Source: Variovorax paradoxus | GTDB lineage: Bacteria; Pseudomonadota; Gammaproteobacteria; Burkholderiales; Burkholderiaceae_C | NCBI RefSeq assembly: GCF_018614915.1 | Contig: NZ_JAGGNU010000025.1 | Location: 45,647-109,646 of the forward strand | DNA: 64,000 bases | Direction: 5' to 3' | Shown here: positions 32,367 to 43,358 of the stretch, in pieces | How positions within the stretch are numbered: position 1 is the first letter of the stretch | How the letters are laid out: each line of letters begins with the position of its first letter | Program-made: the position numbers and the translations under genes | The notes under the pieces: generated by a model | The model's database searches: none | Seen by the model: only the letters and a program-made list of their open reading frames with translations | Told to the model about the DNA's origin: nothing

Positions 32367-33261
32367 ACGGCCCTTCGCCCTTCTTGCGCGCGATCAAAGA
32401 CACGAAGCGCTGCGCGCCCAGCCCCAGCGGCCGCTCGCGCGACCACACCACGTCCACCCACAGGTCGAGCCCGTTGGTCAGGTTCTCGAACGGGATTTCC
32501 AGCAGCGCGCCGGCTGCCACGTGCGGCCGCGCGAAGTTGCGTGGCAGCCAGCCCCAGCCGAGGCCGGCGGTGATCAGGCTCAGCGCGGCCAGCGCGTTGT
32601 CGGTGCGCCAGACGTGCCGCGCGAACACGAAGCGCGGGTCGCTCGTGGCCAGGTCGCGCCCGGCCACCACGATCTGGCGCGTGGTCGTCAGGTGCTCCTC
32701 GCGCAGCCGGCCACCGGCCGCGGCCAGCACCGGATGGCCGGGCGCCATCACCGCGACCATGGTGTCGTTCGCCACTTCCTGAAAGCCCTCGCGGCCGTCG
32801 AGACTGGGCCGCTCGAAGACCAGCGCCAGCTGTGCGCGGCCGCTGTGCAAGAGCGCCAGCGCATCGGCCTGCGGTGCCGCCAGCACCTCGACTTCCAGCA
32901 GCGGGTATTCCTGCGCCAGCGCGGCCAGCGGCGCGCTCCAGGGTGCCGCCAGCAACTCGGGCGCGATCGCCAGCGTGAGCCGGTGCTCCAGGCCCTGGGT
33001 CAGCGCCAGCGCCTGCACCTGCAGCTGCTTGAGCTGCGCCGCGAGCAGCCGCGCCTGCGGCTCCAGCGAGCGCGCCGCGGCCGTGGGCCGGGGTTCCCGG
33101 CCGCTGCGGTCGAAGAGCAGCAAGTCCAGCTCGGCCTCCAGGTTCGCGATCGTCATGCTCACGGCCGAAGGCACGCGTCCGAGCGCCCGCGCGGCGGCCG
33201 AGAAGGAGCCGTGGTCGAGCACCGCGAGGAACACCTGCACGTGGTCACCGGAAAAGCTCAT
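32365..33261 (-). CDS. LysR-family transcriptional regulator, divergent from PACE efflux gene
   Basis: 298 aa. The N-terminal helix-turn-helix (FSGDHVQVFLAVLDHGSFSAAARALGRVPSAVSMTIANLE) and an effector-binding domain give typical LysR architecture. It is transcribed away from the PACE-family efflux gene, with 88 bases between the two starts. In that gap, six bases from its own ATG, is TTCAG-N5-CTGAA (33267-33281), whose inner T-N11-A layout matches a LysR box. It therefore probably controls the pump and itself. The effector is unknown. Confidence 0.88.
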   Translation of the reverse strand: MSFSGDHVQVFLAVLDHGSFSAAARALGRVPSAVSMTIANLEAELDLLLFDRSGREPRPTAAARSLEPQARLLAAQLKQLQVQALALTQGLEHRLTLAIAPELLAAPWSAPLAALAQEYPLLEVEVLAAPQADALALLHSGRAQLALVFERPSLDGREGFQEVANDTMVAVMAPGHPVLAAAGGRLREEHLTTTRQIVVAGRDLATSDPRFVFARHVWRTDNALAALSLITAGLGWGWLPRNFARPHVAAGALLEIPFENLTNGLDLWVDVVWSRERPLGLGAQRFVSLIARKKGEGP

Positions 33262-33266
33262 GACAT

Positions 33267-33281
33267 TTCAGTAAATCTGAA
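33267..33281. promoter_or_regulatory. Candidate LysR operator (T-N11-A palindrome)
   Basis: TTCAG, spacer TAAAT, CTGAA: perfect five-base arms with the inner TCAGTAAATCTGA fitting T-N11-A. It lies between the divergent LysR and PACE genes, close to the LysR start, as expected for an autoregulatory recognition site. Confidence 0.6.
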
Positions 33282-33349
33282 GGAAGATGACTTTTTATAT
33301 CAGAAGGGCGCACATAAAGTCGGAACCAAACCAGACCCCAGGAAGATTC

Positions 33350-33787
33350 ATGCAAGGGCTCAAGCGCCGTGTCGTCTACATCACGCTCTATGAAGGAATT
33401 GCCATCGTCGCGGCCAGCGCCGGATTGGCTTTGATGTCGGGGCAGGGCATGGGCCACTCGGGCGTGGTGGCCGTCATCGCCTCGGTCATCGCGATCCTCT
33501 GGAACCTGGCTTTCAACACGCTGTTCGAGCGATGGGAATCGCGCCAGGCCGTGCGCGGCCGGAGCCTGCGCCGGCGCATCGCCCACGCGATCGGCTTCGA
33601 GGGCGGGCTGGTCGCCTTCCTGGTGCCGGTCTTCGCCTGGTGGATGGACGTGAGCCTCTGGCAGGCGCTGGTGATGGACCTGGGCCTGGTGGTCTTCTTC
33701 CTGGTCTACACCTTCGTCTTCAACTGGGCTTTCGACCTGCTGTTCGGGCTGCCGGCGTCGGCCGCCGGCGCGGCGCAGCCGGCGTAA
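33350..33787 (+). CDS. PACE-family multidrug/biocide efflux protein
   Basis: 145 aa, four membrane helices made from two repeats of the bacterial transmembrane pair (BTP) domain. Repeat signatures are visible: KRRVVYITLYEGIAI, NLAFNTLFERWESRQ, AIGFEGGLVAFLVPVFAWWM and FVFNWAFDLLFGLP. PACE pumps export biocides such as chlorhexidine and acriflavine and may naturally export polyamines, by proton exchange. The start MQGLKRRV has AGGAAG six bases upstream and is preferred over an upstream ATG. The divergent LysR gene is the usual partner. Its TAA stop overlaps the TAAAAT that may be the metH2 promoter. Confidence 0.88.
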   Translation: MQGLKRRVVYITLYEGIAIVAASAGLALMSGQGMGHSGVVAVIASVIAILWNLAFNTLFERWESRQAVRGRSLRRRIAHAIGFEGGLVAFLVPVFAWWMDVSLWQALVMDLGLVVFFLVYTFVFNWAFDLLFGLPASAAGAAQPA

Positions 33788-33790
33788 AAT
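33785..33790 (+). promoter_or_regulatory. Probable -10 element for the metH2 riboswitch transcript
   Basis: TAAAAT lies nine bases before the first base of the riboswitch P1 helix, so a transcript starting 6-7 bases downstream would begin just before the aptamer. No good -35 match was seen at 17 bases upstream. Confidence 0.4.
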
Positions 33791-33798
33791 CCGCGGCT

Positions 33799-33898
33799 CC
33801 CAAGGAGCGTTGCAGCGCGGCCGTCTTCCATCGAAGAGGCCGCGTCAGGCTTGGGCTCGCAACGACGCTCGCCTGACCTCCCATTTGCAGGTGAGCCC
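33799..33898 (+). ncRNA. S-adenosylhomocysteine (SAH) riboswitch with RBS-sequestering platform
   Basis: The aptamer runs 33799-33870. P1 is CCCAAG (33799-33804) with CTTGGG (33850-33855). The conserved GGAGCGTTGC follows P1. P2 is CGCGGCC (33816-33822) with GGCCGCG (33838-33844). P4 pairs GAGCG after P1 with CGCTC (33866-33870). This matches the SAH riboswitch class found upstream of ahcY and metH in proteobacteria. Downstream, CTCGCCTG (33868-33875) can pair with CAGGTGAG (33888-33895), the metH2 Shine-Dalgarno region, and shares bases 33868-33870 with P4. SAH binding would therefore favour P4, free the ribosome site and switch metH2 on. Confidence 0.9.
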
Positions 33899-36649
<2,751 letters not shown>

Positions 36650-36700
36650 CCCGCAACCGGCGCGCATCGGGGCCGGCAACGGAGAGTTCTTATTCAGAAA

Positions 36701-38476
36701 TTGATTTTTGCAGCCGCGCACTATGCGGCGCTGGCGATCTTCGTCGCCGGCTGTTGGGGCTACGGCCGGGCGCTGTTCGTGCGCCTGGGTTCGCCCGCGC
36801 GCCACGACGTCTGGCTCCAGACCGCGATGGCTGCCGCGCTCGGCCTCGGTGTCTTCATCTGCGCCTTTCAGCTGCTCGGCATCGCGAGCGTGTTCGACAC
36901 GGCCGGCGTGCTGCTGCTGGTCGCGGTCGGCTTCGCTGCGGCTTGCGTGCAGTTTCCGGGCTGGATGCGGGAAGTGCGCGCCTCGGGCCCGGGGCTGCCC
37001 CTGTCATGGGTCGACAAGGCGGGCCTGGCCGCGCTGGCGCTGGTCGCGCTGCCCACGCTGCTGGCGCCGCTGGCGCCGCCGGTCGCCTTCGACGAGCTGA
37101 TGTACCACCTGCCTTATGCGCGCGAGGTGGCGCAAAGCGGCGCGCTCGGCATCCACGAGTGGCTGCGCTATCCCTGGTTCCCGTACAACTACAACCTGCT
37201 CTATGCGGCCGCGCTGATGGTCGGCGACGACGTGTTCGCACACCTGCTGAATGCGCTGGCCGGCTGGCTGTCGGTGTGGATGGTCTACCGCCTGGGCGTG
37301 CTGCACCTGAACCGCGTGCTGGCCTGCGCGGGCGCCGCCATCTGGCTCGGCATGGGCGACTACTCGAACGCCCTGATCGACGTGGGCGTCGCACTCTTCG
37401 TGCTGGCGGCCTGGGTCGCCCTGTGGTGGTGGCGCGAATCGCCGCCGGAGCGGGGGCCGCGCTGGCTGGCGCTGGCGGCCTTCTTCCTCGGCCTGGCGGC
37501 AGGTTCCAAGTACCAGGCGCTGACCTTCCTGCCCCTGGTGGGCTGGTTCGTGATCCGCCGCGAACGGCGCGCCGGCGTCTGGGCCGTCGCGCTGCTGTGC
37601 TTCCTCGTTCCCAGCATCTACTGGTATGCGCGCAACGCGCTCATGACGGGCGATCCCTTCAATCCCATCGGCGCCAAGCTCTTCGGCTTCAGCAACTGGA
37701 ACCTGGCCGACTACAAGAACCAGCTCGAGGACGTGCGCCTCCACGCCGCCTTTCCCAGCCTGCTGATCTGGCCCGCAGTGCTGGCGCCCCTCAGCAAGGC
37801 CTGGCGGCGCTCGCCGGCCGTGCACGCGGCGATCATCTTCTGCGCCTATTCGGTGCTCGTCTGGGCGCTCACCTCGCGCTACCCGCGCTACCTGACGGCT
37901 TCGTTCCCGCTGATCGCGCTGGTCGCCGTGCTGGGCTGGCAGGTGCTGCTCGGCTGGATCGTGGCGGGGCTGCGCAGGCTGCTGCCGGTAGCAGGTCGCA
38001 CGGGCTGGCCGGTGCGTGCGGGCAGTCTCTTCGTCATTGTTTTCCTGGCGGCGCTCGCGGCAGTGTCCGTGCGCCATACCGCGCGTGCGCTGGCCAAGGT
38101 ATCGCCTTCGCCCGAGACGCGGGAAGCCTTCTTGCGCGCCAACGTGCCCGGCTATGCCGCCATGAACTACCTGCGCGAACACGCGACCGGCCGCGTCTAC
38201 CAGGTCGCGCTGAGCGAGGCGATCTACTATGGGCCTAACCCGGTCTGGGGCGACGCGCTGGGACCGTGGCGCTACACGGACTTCCTTCCTCTCGCGCCCT
38301 CCGAGATGGCGCGCAAGCTCGCGGGCCTGGGCTTCGAGGCCATCGTCATGCCCCACACGATGGTGCCGCAGCTCACGACCAAGCCTGGTTTCGAAGATCA
38401 TTTCGCCCTGATGTACGAAAAAGACGGCGCCAGGGCCTACCGCATCCTGCAATACAAGAATGACCGAGCACCCTGA
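36701..38476 (+). CDS. Membrane glycosyltransferase-like protein (GT-C fold, ArnT/PMT-type)
   Basis: 591 aa, about 11-13 membrane helices. Early in the protein, after two helices, the loop PPVAFDELMYHLPYAREVAQSGALGIHEWLRYPWFPYNYNLLY holds the acidic FDEL typical of GT-C enzymes that use polyprenyl-phosphate sugars. Later parts contain GSKYQALTFLPLVGWFV and a C-terminal periplasmic domain. The start is TTG at 36701. GGAGAG lies 14 bases upstream, longer than ideal, so the start is uncertain. Together with the overlapping GT2 and GtrA genes it suggests sugar transfer to an envelope glycan or lipid via an undecaprenyl-phosphate intermediate. The acceptor is unknown. Confidence 0.7.
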   Translation: MIFAAAHYAALAIFVAGCWGYGRALFVRLGSPARHDVWLQTAMAAALGLGVFICAFQLLGIASVFDTAGVLLLVAVGFAAACVQFPGWMREVRASGPGLPLSWVDKAGLAALALVALPTLLAPLAPPVAFDELMYHLPYAREVAQSGALGIHEWLRYPWFPYNYNLLYAAALMVGDDVFAHLLNALAGWLSVWMVYRLGVLHLNRVLACAGAAIWLGMGDYSNALIDVGVALFVLAAWVALWWWRESPPERGPRWLALAAFFLGLAAGSKYQALTFLPLVGWFVIRRERRAGVWAVALLCFLVPSIYWYARNALMTGDPFNPIGAKLFGFSNWNLADYKNQLEDVRLHAAFPSLLIWPAVLAPLSKAWRRSPAVHAAIIFCAYSVLVWALTSRYPRYLTASFPLIALVAVLGWQVLLGWIVAGLRRLLPVAGRTGWPVRAGSLFVIVFLAALAAVSVRHTARALAKVSPSPETREAFLRANVPGYAAMNYLREHATGRVYQVALSEAIYYGPNPVWGDALGPWRYTDFLPLAPSEMARKLAGLGFEAIVMPHTMVPQLTTKPGFEDHFALMYEKDGARAYRILQYKNDRAP

Positions 38477-39449
38477 CCCGCGCCACGCCGCGTCGCCGCC
38501 GCTGCTGCCCTCGCTGCGGATCGCCGCGGTGATCCCGTGCTTCAACGAGGCCCTGGCCGTCGCGCAGGTGGTGGACGAGTTCCGCGCGGCCGTTCCCGAG
38601 GCCGAGATCCACGTCTTCGACAACGCCTCGACCGACGACACCGCGGCCGTCGCCCGCGCCGCCGGTGCGCAGGTGACGCACGTGGCCCTGCGCGGCAAGG
38701 GCAACGTGGCGCGGCGCATGTTCGCAGACGTGGAGGCCGACATCTACGTGATGGTCGACGGCGATGCCACCTACGACCTGGGCGAGCTGCGCCGGCTGAT
38801 CGACACGCTGGTCGAAGGCAATCTCGACATGGTGGTGGGCTCGCGAATCGACGACGGCCACGACGCCCACACCTACCGTGCCGGCCATCGCTTCGGCAAC
38901 CGCCTGCTGACCGGTGCGGTGGCGGGCCTCTTCGGCGGCCGGCTGACCGACATGCTCTCGGGCCTGCGCGTGTTCTCGCGGCGCTACGCCAAGTCCTTTC
39001 CGGCTGTCTCCGAAGGCTTCGAGATCGAGACCGAGCTCACGGTCCACGCGCTGGAGCTGCGCATGCCCTTCGCCGAACTGCCGGTGCGCTACCGCTCGCG
39101 CCCCGAGGGCTCGCACAGCAAGCTCTCGACCTACAGGGACGGCTGGCGCATTCTCAAGACCATCTGCAAGCTGTTCGTGAGCGAACGGCCGCTGCTCTTC
39201 TTCTCGAGCATCGCGACCGTGCTGGTGCTGGGCTCGATCGCGGCCGCGGTGCCGCTGGCCGTGACCTACATCGACACCGGCCTGGTGCCGCGCCTGCCGA
39301 CGGCGGTGCTGCTGACCGGCACCATGCTGGCCGCGATGCTGGCCTTCGTCTGCGGCATCGTGCTGCACACCGTGACCATCGGGCGGCAGGAGGCCAAGCG
39401 CTTGCGCTACCTTTCGATCCCGGGCGTGCGCCATCGCGGCCGCGCATGA
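38460..39449 (+). CDS. Family 2 glycosyltransferase (polyprenyl-phosphate-sugar synthase type)
   Basis: 329 aa. GT-A catalytic domain at about residues 20-230: [21 protein letters not shown], the nucleotide-binding [12 protein letters not shown], the GSRIDDGHD loop and [16 protein letters not shown]. Two C-terminal membrane helices follow ([22 protein letters not shown] and [21 protein letters not shown]), as in DPM/GtrB-type enzymes that load a sugar onto undecaprenyl phosphate. Its start lies inside the preceding gene (17-base overlap) and its stop overlaps gtrA by four bases, so the three are one coupled operon. Confidence 0.87.
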   Translation: MTEHPDPRHAASPPLLPSLRIAAVIPCFNEALAVAQVVDEFRAAVPEAEIHVFDNASTDDTAAVARAAGAQVTHVALRGKGNVARRMFADVEADIYVMVDGDATYDLGELRRLIDTLVEGNLDMVVGSRIDDGHDAHTYRAGHRFGNRLLTGAVAGLFGGRLTDMLSGLRVFSRRYAKSFPAVSEGFEIETELTVHALELRMPFAELPVRYRSRPEGSHSKLSTYRDGWRILKTICKLFVSERPLLFFSSIATVLVLGSIAAAVPLAVTYIDTGLVPRLPTAVLLTGTMLAAMLAFVCGIVLHTVTIGRQEAKRLRYLSIPGVRHRGRA

Positions 39450-39844
39450 AGGCGGGCCGCGAGTTCCTGTTCTTCGCGGCCGCCGGCGTCGCGGGCCTCG
39501 GGGTCGATGTGGGCGTGCTGTATCTCGCGGCGCCCTGGCTCGGCTGGTACATGGCGCGCGTGCTGTCTTTCGTGGCGGCGGCGAGCGCGACCTGGGCGCT
39601 GAACCGGCGCTACACCTTCGCGGCCCGGCATTCGGGCGTCTCGATGCTGCGCGAGTACCTCGGCTACCTAGTGACCATGCTGGGCGGCGCCTTCGTCAAC
39701 TACGGCGTCTATGTGCTGGTGTTGCACACGCTGAGCGGCCCATGGGCGCCGGCGGTCGGCGTGGCGCTTGGCAGTCTGGCGGGGATGGTGCTCAACTTTC
39801 TTTCCGCGCGGCACCTGATATTCAAGTCGAGGCGCGAGCGCTGA
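39446..39844 (+). CDS. gtrA: GtrA-family flippase-like membrane protein
   Basis: 132 aa with four membrane helices: [66 protein letters not shown] and [24 protein letters not shown]. The GtrA family is believed to move undecaprenyl-phosphate-linked sugars across the inner membrane. It forms a set with the upstream GT2 (donor synthesis) and GT-C-like (sugar transfer) proteins, similar to the gtrA-gtrB-gtr(type) modules that modify O-antigen. The start overlaps the GT2 stop (ATGA). Confidence 0.87.
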   Translation: MKAGREFLFFAAAGVAGLGVDVGVLYLAAPWLGWYMARVLSFVAAASATWALNRRYTFAARHSGVSMLREYLGYLVTMLGGAFVNYGVYVLVLHTLSGPWAPAVGVALGSLAGMVLNFLSARHLIFKSRRER

Positions 39845-39945
39845 GGGCTGGTTGTGGACTGCGTCCTTACGGGGCGCACGCCGACAGTGACTGCCTGCGG
39901 TGCGGATACGCTGCTGCTTCCATCCGCTCGCGCAGGCATCGCTCG

Positions 39946-40980
39946 ATGACCTTTCCTCGCCGCAAGTTCCTGCTGATTGCTGGGGCGCTCGCTGCATCCG
40001 GTGCATCGGGGGCGGCCTGCGCTGCCAAGACGTCGGCCGAAGCCAAGACCGCCCCCTCCGATGCGCAGGAACCCAGGGCATTGGACCGGCTCAACGCGGC
40101 GACTGAGATGCCGATGCTTTCCCAGGGCGCCAGAGGCGCCGCGGTGGTTCGTGCCCAGATCCTGCTTGACCGTGCATGGTTCTCGCCCGGCGAGATCGAC
40201 GGCGGCTTTGGTGCAAACATGCGGCGTGCGGTGGCCGCGTACCAGACGGCGAGCGGCATCGCCCCCACCGGCAAGGTGGACGCCGCCACCTGGGCGGCCC
40301 TCAGAAACGACACCGCGCCTTTGTTCGCCGCATACCTCATCACCGAGAGGGATGCTGCCGGGCCCTTCACGGCGACGCCAAAGGACATGGTCGACAGGGC
40401 AAAGCTGAAATCGCTCGACTACGAATCCGTCCAGGAAGCGTTGTCGGAGAAGCATCACATGGCGCCGAAGCTGCTGGCCGACCTGAACAAGGGCGCGCGC
40501 TTCAGGGCCGGCGATCAGATCGTGATTGCCAACGTGGCCGGCGCTGCGGATCCAGCGGTTGTGAAAGCCGCGGCGTCGATCGAGATCGACAAGTCCGAGC
40601 ACATGCTGTTCGTGCTCGACCGCGACGGCAAGTCGCTGGCCGGCTTCCCGATCAGTATCGGCGGGCGGCTTGATCCCTTGGAACTCGGCAGGATGAAGAT
40701 CACCAACGAAGTGAAGAATCCGACCTTCACCTACGATCCCGGGCTCCTCAAGAATGCGCCAGCGAAGGCGAAGAAGGTCGAAGTGCCGCCCGGCCCCAAC
40801 AATCCGGTGGGCAGCACCTGGATTGGACTTTCGAAACCGCACTGGGGCATTCACGGAACGCCGTCTCCCGCGCGCGTCGGTCACCGGGAAACCAATGGCT
40901 GCATTCACTTGACCAACTGGGATGCGGCGCGATTGTCGACCCTGGCCAAGACCGGGTTTGCGGTGCAGGTAAAGCCATAA
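39946..40980 (+). CDS. L,D-transpeptidase with peptidoglycan-binding domain
   Basis: 344 aa, exported. Start [26 protein letters not shown] has twin arginines (RRKFLL), suggesting Tat export. A peptidoglycan-binding domain ([62 protein letters not shown]) spans about residues 55-115. The YkuD catalytic domain starts near 205 and holds HWGIHGT and [10 protein letters not shown] with Cys319. Such enzymes form 3-3 cross-links in peptidoglycan or attach proteins to it. The start is chosen where the signal begins, because the upstream frame overlaps gtrA. No operon partners. Confidence 0.88.
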   Translation: MTFPRRKFLLIAGALAASGASGAACAAKTSAEAKTAPSDAQEPRALDRLNAATEMPMLSQGARGAAVVRAQILLDRAWFSPGEIDGGFGANMRRAVAAYQTASGIAPTGKVDAATWAALRNDTAPLFAAYLITERDAAGPFTATPKDMVDRAKLKSLDYESVQEALSEKHHMAPKLLADLNKGARFRAGDQIVIANVAGAADPAVVKAAASIEIDKSEHMLFVLDRDGKSLAGFPISIGGRLDPLELGRMKITNEVKNPTFTYDPGLLKNAPAKAKKVEVPPGPNNPVGSTWIGLSKPHWGIHGTPSPARVGHRETNGCIHLTNWDAARLSTLAKTGFAVQVKP

Positions 40981-41038
40981 CGGGATCTCGGTGCGCCTGG
41001 TGCAAGTACTGGAAATCGCAAGCAGACCCTTCTCGGTT

Positions 41039-41422
41039 TCATAAGTCGCGCCATGAATCGAGGCAGTGAGCGGCAAGAGCGGTGACCCAGAACGGATCAT
41101 CTGGATCGAAGGCAAGCCCGAACTTGGGAGTGATGAGAAAGCCTGCCTTCTCAAACGCAGACGGATCTGTAGCTCGAACGAAAGATGCAAGTGCGGTGAA
41201 CGGCACTGACAGATTGCCGATGTTCACGACCGGTGCTTGCGCGGTGATCTCTTCCAACCTGCCGCAGTCCTGGAAACGGTAGACCACCGAGTCGTAGTCG
41301 AGCTCATTGAGCCCGACGCCGTTTCGGCACGTTCTCGCGGGCTTGCCTCGCATCTTCACGACCTCTTGTCTCGAGGCCGAGAACGGTGTTTCATCGACGC
41401 ATACGAACGGATCCAGATTCAT
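41039..41422 (-). CDS. Conserved-looking hypothetical protein (127 aa)
   Basis: Starts MNLDPFVCVDETPFSASRQE and contains LNELDYDSVVYRFQDCGRLEEIT, NIGNLSVPFTALASFVRATDP and a C-terminal FGLAFDPDDPFWVTALAAHCLDSW. Soluble, with alternating beta-like segments, and no signal peptide. The arrangement recalls small immunity-type or house-cleaning proteins, but I cannot assign a family. The in-frame ORF extends further upstream into the enamidase gene, where it reads as an antisense-like shadow, so the ATG at 41422 is taken as start. The ribosome-binding site is weak. It follows the enamidase on the same strand, 27 bases after its stop, and could be the last gene of that operon. Confidence 0.6.
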   Translation of the reverse strand: MNLDPFVCVDETPFSASRQEVVKMRGKPARTCRNGVGLNELDYDSVVYRFQDCGRLEEITAQAPVVNIGNLSVPFTALASFVRATDPSAFEKAGFLITPKFGLAFDPDDPFWVTALAAHCLDSWRDL

Positions 41423-41448
41423 TTGATCGCCGCGCGCGCTTCGTTCAG

Positions 41449-42648
41449 TCAGTGCACCCCCGACACCACCACCGGAATCTCGGTCGCCGGCGGCGTGTTG
41501 CGGCTGCGACCGCAGCGCACGATGCCGTCGATCATCACCATGCCGACGCCAGGGATGTCGCCCAGCTGCACGCTTTCGAGCAGGGTCTTGCCGGCTGTGT
41601 GCTGCGCCCGGTCCATGAAGACGAAGTCGGCGTCGCGGCCGACCTCGATCAGCCCGCAGTTGAGCTTGCGGATGCGCGCCGTGTTGCCGGTCGCGAAGCA
41701 GAACACCAGCTCGGCCGGAATGTTCGCGATCGCAGACAGCATCGCCACCATGCGCAGGATGCCCAGCGGCTGCACGCCCGAGCCGGCCGGCCCGTCGGTG
41801 CCGAGGATCACGCGGTGCGGGCACTTGAGGTCCAGCGCCGCCCGGGCCGCCGCAATGGCCACGCGCTCATTTCCGTTGTGCACGATCTCGATCGCGCGCG
41901 AGGACTTCTCGCACAGCTCGCACACATGCGCCTCGGGCAGCGAGGTGTGGCCGCCGTTGATGTGGCCGATGACGTCGGCGTCGGCCTCGAGCACCACGTC
42001 CTTGTCGATCAGGCCCGAGCCGGGGATCGAGGGGCCGCCGGTGTGGATGGTGCTCTGGATGCCGTACTTGCGCGCCCAGGCCACCATCTCCTTGGCCTCG
42101 TAGCCCGCCTTCACCGAGCCCAGGCCCACCTCGCCTAAAAGGCCCACGCCGGCCTCGGCCATTTCCTTGAAGTCGCTCTCGACCATGCCCTTCTCGAGCA
42201 CCGGCGCGCCGGCCAGCACCTTGACGCCGCCGGGGCGGAAGTTGTCGAAGGCGCGCTGGGCGGTGATGGCCAGCGCCTTCAGTCCCACGATGTCCTTGGG
42301 TCGGCCGGGCAGGTGCACCTCGCCGGCCGAGATCATGGTGGTCACGCCGCCGTTCATCGTCGAGTCGATCCAGCCGAGCTGGCTCTGGCGCGGCGTCCAG
42401 TCGCCGAACACCGGGTGCACGTGGCTGTCGATCAGGCCGGGGGCGACGCAGGTCTTCTTGCAGTCGATGACGGTCTGCGCGCCTTCGGTGTCGCAGTCCT
42501 TTTCCTTGCCGACCGCGACGATCAGCCCGTCGTTCACGACCAGGGTGTCGGCGTCGAGGATGGGCTGGTCGATGTCGCCCGAGAGCAGCAGGCCTATGTT
42601 CCGGATGACGACCTTGCCCGACTTTGCGCCGGTTGCGACTTCTGCCAT
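41449..42648 (-). CDS. ena: Enamidase-like amidohydrolase (1,4,5,6-tetrahydro-6-oxonicotinate hydrolase)
   Basis: 399 aa, cytoplasmic. From memory it closely resembles the Eubacterium barkeri nicotinate-pathway enamidase, which opens 1,4,5,6-tetrahydro-6-oxonicotinate to 2-formylglutarate and ammonia. Shared segments include IRNIGLLLSGDIDQPILDAD, GGVTTMISAGEVHLPGRPKD, GVKVLAGAPVLEKGM, GEVGLGSVK, GHINGGHTS and SRNTPPA. Metal ligands are visible as HVH (76-78), STIHTGG, GHINGG and GTDGPAG. Neighbours support the role: ferredoxin reductase, a 6-hydroxynicotinate-reductase-like protein, NicAB-like hydroxylase and nicotinamidase. Its start lies inside the tetR gene (55-base overlap). Another cyclic amidase activity remains possible. 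Confidence 0.8.
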   Translation of the reverse strand: MAEVATGAKSGKVVIRNIGLLLSGDIDQPILDADTLVVNDGLIVAVGKEKDCDTEGAQTVIDCKKTCVAPGLIDSHVHPVFGDWTPRQSQLGWIDSTMNGGVTTMISAGEVHLPGRPKDIVGLKALAITAQRAFDNFRPGGVKVLAGAPVLEKGMVESDFKEMAEAGVGLLGEVGLGSVKAGYEAKEMVAWARKYGIQSTIHTGGPSIPGSGLIDKDVVLEADADVIGHINGGHTSLPEAHVCELCEKSSRAIEIVHNGNERVAIAAARAALDLKCPHRVILGTDGPAGSGVQPLGILRMVAMLSAIANIPAELVFCFATGNTARIRKLNCGLIEVGRDADFVFMDRAQHTAGKTLLESVQLGDIPGVGMVMIDGIVRCGRSRNTPPATEIPVVVSGVH

Positions 42649-43358
42649 GTCTTAGCCTCGTGGGGTGGGGTGGTTGTTTCTTCCTCGGAAGCGCCCGCGT
42701 CGACCGTGCGCAGCACCGTCTCGATCACGAAGTCTTCCCAGTGCGCGACCGCCTCCGGCGTTTCCAGCGGCTCGCCGAGGAAAGCCGTCAGCGTGTGGCG
42801 GTTGGACGTGTAGAAGTAGCCGGTGGAGGCGATCAGCAGGTAGAGATCGCGCGCAGCGACGTCCTCGCGGAACAGGCCCTGGTCGACGCCGCTTTCAAGC
42901 AGCTTCTGGATGATGGCGATCGCGCGCGACGAGTATTCGCGCGCGCGCAGCGATTTCGCGACGTGCCGGCCCTTGTGCAGGTTCTCGGTGTTGAGCAGCG
43001 TGACGAACTCAGGATTCTTGCGGTAGTAGCCGAGCACGAAGCGGATCACCGCCGTCAGCGCCTCGACCGGCCGCGAGGCATCGAGCTCGATCGCGGCCTC
43101 CGCCTCGTCCATGCGCCGGTAGATGCTTTCGAGCACCGCGATGAAGAGGCCTTCCTTGCTGCCGAAGTAGTAATAGATCATGCGGTCGTACGACTTGGCC
43201 GCCTTCGAGATCTTCTCGACGCTGCCGCCGTCGTAGCCGTACTTGGCGAACACCTTGGTGGCCGCGCGCAGGATGCTGTCGCGTGTGGCTTGCGCGGCGG
43301 CCTCGCGCACGCCAGTGCGGCGCGTGGCCGGCTTGGTCGAGCTGCGGCCGTTGGGCAT
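42594..43358 (-). CDS. TetR/AcrR-family regulator of the nicotinate locus
   Basis: 254 aa. N-terminal helix-turn-helix (FAKYGYDGGSVEKISKAAKSYDRMIYYYFGSKEGLF, about residues 38-72) followed by a TetR C-terminal ligand domain. The last ~35 residues are low-complexity (GASEEETTTPPHEAK...) and their codons overlap the first 55 bases of the enamidase gene in another frame. Its start abuts the fpr stop codon. The likely operators are the two palindromes (44222-44276) between fpr and the rightward operon. The ligand is probably a nicotinate-pathway intermediate such as 6-hydroxynicotinate. That is inference. Confidence 0.83.
   Translation of the reverse strand: MPNGRSSTKPATRRTGVREAAAQATRDSILRAATKVFAKYGYDGGSVEKISKAAKSYDRMIYYYFGSKEGLFIAVLESIYRRMDEAEAAIELDASRPVEALTAVIRFVLGYYRKNPEFVTLLNTENLHKGRHVAKSLRAREYSSRAIAIIQKLLESGVDQGLFREDVAARDLYLLIASTGYFYTSNRHTLTAFLGEPLETPEAVAHWEDFVIETVLRTVDAGASEEETTTPPHEAKTWQKSQPAQSRARSSSGT

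Noticed and set aside
41423..41824. N-terminal extension of the 127-aa hypothetical gene into the enamidase gene
   Set aside because: The extension is an arginine/histidine-rich shadow of the enamidase frame. Recognisable protein-like sequence begins at MNLDPF.
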